Of a stretch of DNA of 64,000 nucleotides, positions 60,680-64,000 are shown in pieces. The notes under the pieces are model-generated. The model was given only the letters and a program-made list of their open reading frames with translations, made no database searches and had not been told where the DNA came from. The stretch covers positions 59,028 to 123,027 of the forward strand of contig CAZKQJ010000008.1 of NCBI GenBank assembly GCA_964554875.1. Direction: 5' to 3'. How positions within the stretch are numbered: position 1 is the first letter of the stretch; each line of letters starts with the position of its first letter. This DNA is from Marispirochaeta sp964554875 (GTDB lineage: Bacteria; Spirochaetota; Spirochaetia; JC444; Marispirochaetaceae). The position numbers and the translations under genes are program-made.

Positions 60680-62150
60680 TCTCACTTAACTCCGGCAGCT
60701 TAAAACTTACGCTTGTCCCCTCGCGATAACGGCTCTCTATGTGCAGTTTTGTTCCGCTGTTATAATAGAGAGCAAGACGTTTATTTACATTGTATAACCC
60801 GTAAACGTTGCTGAGCTCCGAGCTGTCCAGACTTCCGTCGATCTGCTTGTTGATATCCTCAAGCCGTTCACGTGTCAATCCGATACCATCATCCTCGACC
60901 TGAAAACACAGGTAGGGTTTCTCTCTCCATCCTCTTACCGAGAGACTGCCCCGGCCCCGTTTGTTCTTTATCCCGTGATACAACGCATTCTCCACCAGGG
61001 GCTGCAGCAGGAGCTTAAGCATGGTTTTATCAGCCATCTCTTCATCATATTCTATGCTGTAATCAAGAATATCCCGATATCGGATTTTCTGGATAGTTAA
61101 ATAGTTGTGCACGTGCTCGAATTCATCCTTGACAAAAACCCACTCCTTTCCCCGGCTCAGGGAACGGCGGAAAAAGCTCGAAAAGTTACGGGTAACCGAG
61201 ATTACCTGATCATACTGCCGCCCCTCGGCCAGCCAGATTATTGAGTCGAGGGTGTTATACAGAAAGTGTGGTGTAATCTGGGCCTGCAGAGCCTTCATCT
61301 CGGACTTCTGCAGGTTCTTCTGCTCCCGGATATTGGCATCAATAAGTTCTTTGATCTTTACTGCCATGGAGTTCAGGTTGTCTGTAAGGTTATCCAGTTC
61401 CCGCACATTCGGCAGATCCGCCCTGGCAGCAAGGTTCCCTGCAGCAATCTGGCTGGATAGCTTTTCCAGCTCGCTGATGGGTCTGTTTATACTGATTGCC
61501 AGGGACCGTTGAGCCAGCACGGCGAACAACATGACGGAAGCAACAACAAGAATCTGGACAAGTGACAGTGCCGCGGCGGTATTCTTGATCTGTTCATTCG
61601 TCCGGGCGACCGACTCAATCTCGAGAACGATAAAATCCTGAAGAATATCCGAAACCAGGTCGGCAACACTGCGTATCTCATCCAGGGTCTTTTCATTCGC
61701 CGTGACCGGGTATTGCTGATCCATCTGCAGGCCAAGCTGATCCACATATCTCGAAAGAGTATCCATGGCCCTGCCGGCGACCTCCAACAGCTGACGGTTA
61801 TCCTGCTGTTCCGTACCATATTTGATATTTTCCAGCCGTGAGTTTATGTCCCGGATTATCCCGTACTGCCTGCCTTCGTTAAAAGCCTTGTTACCAGCGA
61901 CAATGTCCCACAATTCATTGGAAATATCTGCCTTTACAATCTGATTCAGGCGATTCGTCTTGCTTACATTTGCGATCATCCGGTCATACTGGATGGTATG
62001 ATACCATGATGACGCAAGACTTATTACCGGAGCGACCAGCATAAGAGTGATAATGATAATATAGGAAGTTTGTATTCTGTTTTGAAGGCTGGTAATTTTT
62101 TTACCCGCGCTTATCATCCTGGAAACCGGTCTCATTCCAGCAGCAGCCAT
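60672..62150 (-). CDS. Sensor histidine kinase, LytS/YesM type
   Basis: This 492-residue membrane kinase has two membrane helices (about residues 28-50 and 200-222) flanking a periplasmic helical sensor of about 150 residues. A HAMP domain follows (RPISELEKLSSQIAAGNLAA), then the His_kinase domain with ALQAQITPHFLYNTLDSIIW (phospho-acceptor His in PHFLYN). The HATPase_c domain has LLLQPLVENALYHGI and DDGIGL. It is coupled to the lipoprotein gene by a TGATG overlap and overlaps the regulator gene, indicating a three-part sensory operon. Confidence 0.92.
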   Translation of the reverse strand: MAAAGMRPVSRMISAGKKITSLQNRIQTSYIIIITLMLVAPVISLASSWYHTIQYDRMIANVSKTNRLNQIVKADISNELWDIVAGNKAFNEGRQYGIIRDINSRLENIKYGTEQQDNRQLLEVAGRAMDTLSRYVDQLGLQMDQQYPVTANEKTLDEIRSVADLVSDILQDFIVLEIESVARTNEQIKNTAAALSLVQILVVASVMLFAVLAQRSLAISINRPISELEKLSSQIAAGNLAARADLPNVRELDNLTDNLNSMAVKIKELIDANIREQKNLQKSEMKALQAQITPHFLYNTLDSIIWLAEGRQYDQVISVTRNFSSFFRRSLSRGKEWVFVKDEFEHVHNYLTIQKIRYRDILDYSIEYDEEMADKTMLKLLLQPLVENALYHGIKNKRGRGSLSVRGWREKPYLCFQVEDDGIGLTRERLEDINKQIDGSLDSSELSNVYGLYNVNKRLALYYNSGTKLHIESRYREGTSVSFKLPELSENV

Positions 62151-63157
62151 CAGTACCCCCGAGGCGGAATGGCAGAAACATCATCGTTTTCAGTAAAAAC
62201 CTCTTCATGAACATGCATAAGCCTGGGGATCATCTCTCCCCTTGCCAGTCTTTTCGCCAAGGACATTATCGCAGGACCAAACTTGGGGTTACATTCAATC
62301 ACACAATTGACCTCCCCCCTGCCAAGAGCATCAATGGCCGCCTGCTCTGCATCGATGGTTATAATGACAATGTCCTTTCCCGGATTCATTCCCCGCTCGT
62401 TCATTACCTCCAATACCCCAAGGGTCATCCCGTCGTTATGGGAAAAAACGACATCAAAATCCCTGTTCCTGCTGCTGAGGATTCTGCGCATGATCTCGTT
62501 CCCCTTGGAGCGAAGAAAATCACCGGACTCACTGTATATTATCTTGAATTCGGGATGGCCGGAAATAATCTCCCGGAAGCCGGCAGCCCTTCCCTTTGCA
62601 GGAGAAGAGCCTTCAGTACCTGAAATTTCTATTATTTTTACCGGATTGGAAGGAGTAGCACCGGAGTTCTCAAACTTCTGCAAAAGAAATTTTCCAGCAT
62701 CCCTCCCCTCCTGCTCACTGTCGGTGCCGATGAATCCGGCGTACAGCGATTCATCGTTGGTATTTATTTTTCTGTCGGTTATCAGGACCGGGATTCCAGC
62801 ATCCCGGGCTTCCGACAGTACATTATCCCAGCCGTCAGCAACAATGGGGACAAAAGCGATGACATCCACCTGATACGCAATAAATGACCGTATAGCCTTT
62901 ATCTGATTATTCTGTTTCTGCTCGGCATTTGAAAATAAGAGCTGTACCCCACTCTCAGCGGCAGCCGCCTGAATGGACCTTGTATTACATTTTCTCCAGG
63001 CGCTCTCCGCCCCTATCTGTGAAAAACCGAGAATAATCCCGTTCTTCTGCTCCTCCGGCCGTCCCTTTTCATCGCTTTTTGTGCAGCTTGCAAGGAGTGC
63101 TGGCAGCACTGCACAGACAAGAGCAATTATCACCAGTTTAGCTGTTTTCTTCTTCAT
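62150..63157 (-). CDS. Lipid-anchored sugar-binding protein, probable sensor subunit
   Basis: This 335-residue lipoprotein has signal MKKKTAKLVIIALVCAVLPA-LLASC and lipidated Cys25. The PBP-1 fold closely resembles the YtfQ-type protein in this window: LGFSQIGAESAWRKCNTRSI, QKQNNQIKAIRSFIAYQVDV and VPIVADGWDNVLSEARDAGI. Being co-transcribed with a LytS/YesM kinase rather than with permeases, it probably presents bound sugar to the kinase sensor domain. Such a role is described for XylFII with LytS in Clostridium beijerinckii. This is inference from gene order. Confidence 0.88.
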   Translation of the reverse strand: MKKKTAKLVIIALVCAVLPALLASCTKSDEKGRPEEQKNGIILGFSQIGAESAWRKCNTRSIQAAAAESGVQLLFSNAEQKQNNQIKAIRSFIAYQVDVIAFVPIVADGWDNVLSEARDAGIPVLITDRKINTNDESLYAGFIGTDSEQEGRDAGKFLLQKFENSGATPSNPVKIIEISGTEGSSPAKGRAAGFREIISGHPEFKIIYSESGDFLRSKGNEIMRRILSSRNRDFDVVFSHNDGMTLGVLEVMNERGMNPGKDIVIITIDAEQAAIDALGRGEVNCVIECNPKFGPAIMSLAKRLARGEMIPRLMHVHEEVFTENDDVSAIPPRGY

Positions 63158-63197
63158 AGAACACCGTACCCTTGAGTCAATGCGTGTACGTTAACCC

Positions 63198-63227
63198 ATT
63201 GTAACCCCGATCGTTGCCCGCGCACAA
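63198..63227 (-). promoter_or_regulatory. Candidate sigma-70 promoter of the binding protein-kinase-regulator operon
   Basis: The minus strand has TTGTGC (63222-63227), 18 nt, then TACAAT (63198-63203), about 40 nt before the lipoprotein ATG. The -10 is good and the -35 weak. Confidence 0.4.
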
Positions 63228-63433
63228 GCAGAAATTTTCCATTATAGATTTCTATTTATATTGCTCTCACATTTTTCCTTTTCATTTCAAAGCTTCCCCC
63301 TTACCCGCCCACAGATTCATGCCGGGCAGTGAGCAAGGCGAACGACCCGGTCGAGACAAGGATATGATTACACACGGTTCAGGAAAACATCTCCTCTTCA
63401 CTTTTGATGATTGGTACTATTTCTAATTGTTCG

Positions 63434-63462
63434 TTGATACTGGTGGTGGTATACTGTATCAA
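63434..63462. promoter_or_regulatory. 7-bp inverted repeat TTGATAC...GTATCAA
   Basis: ttgatac (63434-63440) and gtatcaa (63456-63462) are perfect inverted copies with centres 22 bp apart, about two helical turns. This suits a dimeric repressor operator. On the plus strand the arms also overlap a poor -35/-10 pair (TTGATA, 17 nt, TATCAA). It precedes the broken plus-strand frame. Confidence 0.35.
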
Positions 63463-63503
63463 ATCATTCCCTGGTTGATATTTATCCTTGCATAGACAGC
63501 TCA

Positions 63504-63876
63504 ATGCAACAAAATAAGATTTATGATCTCTGGCTTGAAAACACATCAATTCAGATCGTCTTCGAAAACCGTTCGATCCTGGTAGCTCCCTGGAATACCG
63601 ATAACCCGGTATATACCGAGGATAGACGATCTGTACGGCGTTGAGGACGGCATGTGAACCCTCAGCCAGGACGATTACATTGGCCAACCAACTGAGATTG
63701 TTCAGGAAACCGAAGCTAAATTTATCTGCGGTTTTGAAATCGTGACATACACGTATAAGCAGGGTTCCGTATATGCAGCTTCGCTTTCAGGTTACAAATA
63801 TTTTCTGACTATTCATTGTCGGACATTCGAAATTAAAATACTGAGCTTTTTTATCCAGAGAAGGAGCAGCGAGTAA
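63504..63876 (+). pseudogene. Possible broken small gene
   Basis: A plus-strand frame starts MQQNKIYDLWLENTSIQIVF, continues through VAPWNTDNPVYTEDRRSV and stops at 63642-63644. A second frame one base later reads DLYGVEDGM, meets TGA at 63655-63657, and goes on as TLSQDDYIGQPTEIVQETEA to a stop at 63874-63876. The protein-like character on both sides of the breaks suggests one gene with a frameshift and a nonsense codon. I do not recognise the family, and there is no clear Shine-Dalgarno. Confidence 0.35.
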
Positions 63877-63948
63877 GTGCACCAGGAATATAGCTTTTGA
63901 CGCAGAATCCTTCTGAATAATTTACCCTCAAATACGAAGGAGAGATGA

Positions 63949-64000
63949 ATGATTGAACTGCAGATATTTCTTGAGGTACTCCCGGGAAAAGAAGAAAAGC
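63949..64000 (+). CDS. Start of a putative antibiotic-biosynthesis-monooxygenase-like (YgiN-type) protein, partial
   Basis: ATG 63949 follows AAGGAGAG by 4 nt and opens MIELQIFLEVLPGKEEK up to the window end. The beta strand followed by PGKEEK is the usual opening of ABM/YgiN-type dimeric alpha-beta barrel monooxygenases. Only 17 codons are visible, so both gene reality and family are provisional. An ATG at 63945 in another frame stops at once. Confidence 0.5.
   Translation, partial: MIELQIFLEVLPGKEEK

Larger units (their letters stand above)
63158..63948. other. Long gap with promoter, inverted repeat and a possible broken gene
   Basis: No intact gene is supported in this ~790-base stretch. 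It holds the candidate promoter of the sensory operon (63198-63227), a 7-bp inverted repeat (63434-63462) and a plus-strand coding remnant (63504-63876). A 12-bp palindrome (cggtatataccg, 63607-63618) lies within the remnant. Composition is more AT-rich than the flanking operons. I see no tRNA, no terminator with a U-tract and no mobile-element ends. Confidence 0.6.

Noticed and set aside
63379..63687. 102-codon minus-strand open frame in the right-hand gap
   Set aside because: It has no Shine-Dalgarno or domain pattern and overlaps the opposite-strand remnant, which looks more protein-like. I cannot support it as a gene.
1..64000. tRNA, rRNA, riboswitches, insertion sequences, prophage
   Set aside because: The gaps are short and show no cloverleaf, T-box, or transposase and terminal-repeat pairs. 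The Xer proteins match housekeeping XerC/XerD rather than phage integrases.

Overview
The window is bacterial chromosome from a spirochaete (phylum Spirochaetota), most likely a free-living member of the Spirochaeta/Sediminispirochaeta/Treponema side. Three things point there. The gene order cell wall/division - hslVU - flagella - flhF/flhG - DUF342 is the one I recall from Borrelia and Treponema. Markers of periplasmic flagella are present: the collar protein FlbB, a FliY-type switch protein, FlbD, and a FlgE with the lysinoalanine cross-link pair. A flagellar sigma-28 gene, absent from Borrelia, argues for a larger genome. Base composition is roughly balanced. I found no rRNA, tRNA, CRISPR array, insertion sequence or phage gene.

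Layout. From about 43,170 down to base 1 every gene lies on the minus strand with gaps that are mostly tiny or negative. Read in transcription order: mraZ-rsmH-ftsL-murF-mraY-ftsW-ftsQ-ftsA-ftsZ (a reduced dcw cluster); xerD - TPR lipoprotein - dprA - xerC; hslV-hslU; flgB-flgC-fliE-fliF-fliG-fliH-fliI-fliJ-flbB-fliK-flgD-flgE-flbD-motA-motB-fliL-fliM-fliY-fliO-fliP-fliQ-fliR-flhB-flhA-flhF-flhG; then a membrane protein, sigma-28, a Jag_N+DUF342 protein, a small charged protein, a SwrB-like protein and a strongly reduced Hsp70-like protein that runs off the left end. This supercluster builds the wall synthesis and division machinery, then the periplasmic flagellum and its export gate, motor and sigma factor.

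A two-gene plus-strand unit (DUF1820 + 83-aa protein) diverges from mraZ and has a good sigma-28 promoter. To its right come short minus-strand operons, several with clear sigma-70 promoters: DUF4912 + GH57 glycogen-branching-type enzyme; beta-propeller + LytM peptidase + methyltransferase; cheW + lysine-less DegT-like protein + nadK + recN + a conserved unknown. The right end is a complete sugar system: a YtfQ/YtfR/YtfT/YjfF-type importer next to a lipoprotein sugar-binding protein - LytS/YesM histidine kinase - AraC-type response regulator operon. The architecture resembles the XylFII-LytS-YesN sensors. A hairpin with a U-tract separates the binding-protein gene from the rest of the importer, and spaced direct repeats sit upstream as likely regulator sites. 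The last ~790 bases before a partial monooxygenase-like gene hold only remnants.

Most worth a second look: the Hsp70-like protein that has lost both outer lobes of its ATPase domain; the DegT-family protein without its PLP lysine; G8 tracts in place of Shine-Dalgarno sequences at fliO, fliP and ftsA; the sigma-28 promoter on the DUF1820 unit; and the two-binding-protein sugar sensor. None of these is proven to be a new system from sequence alone.
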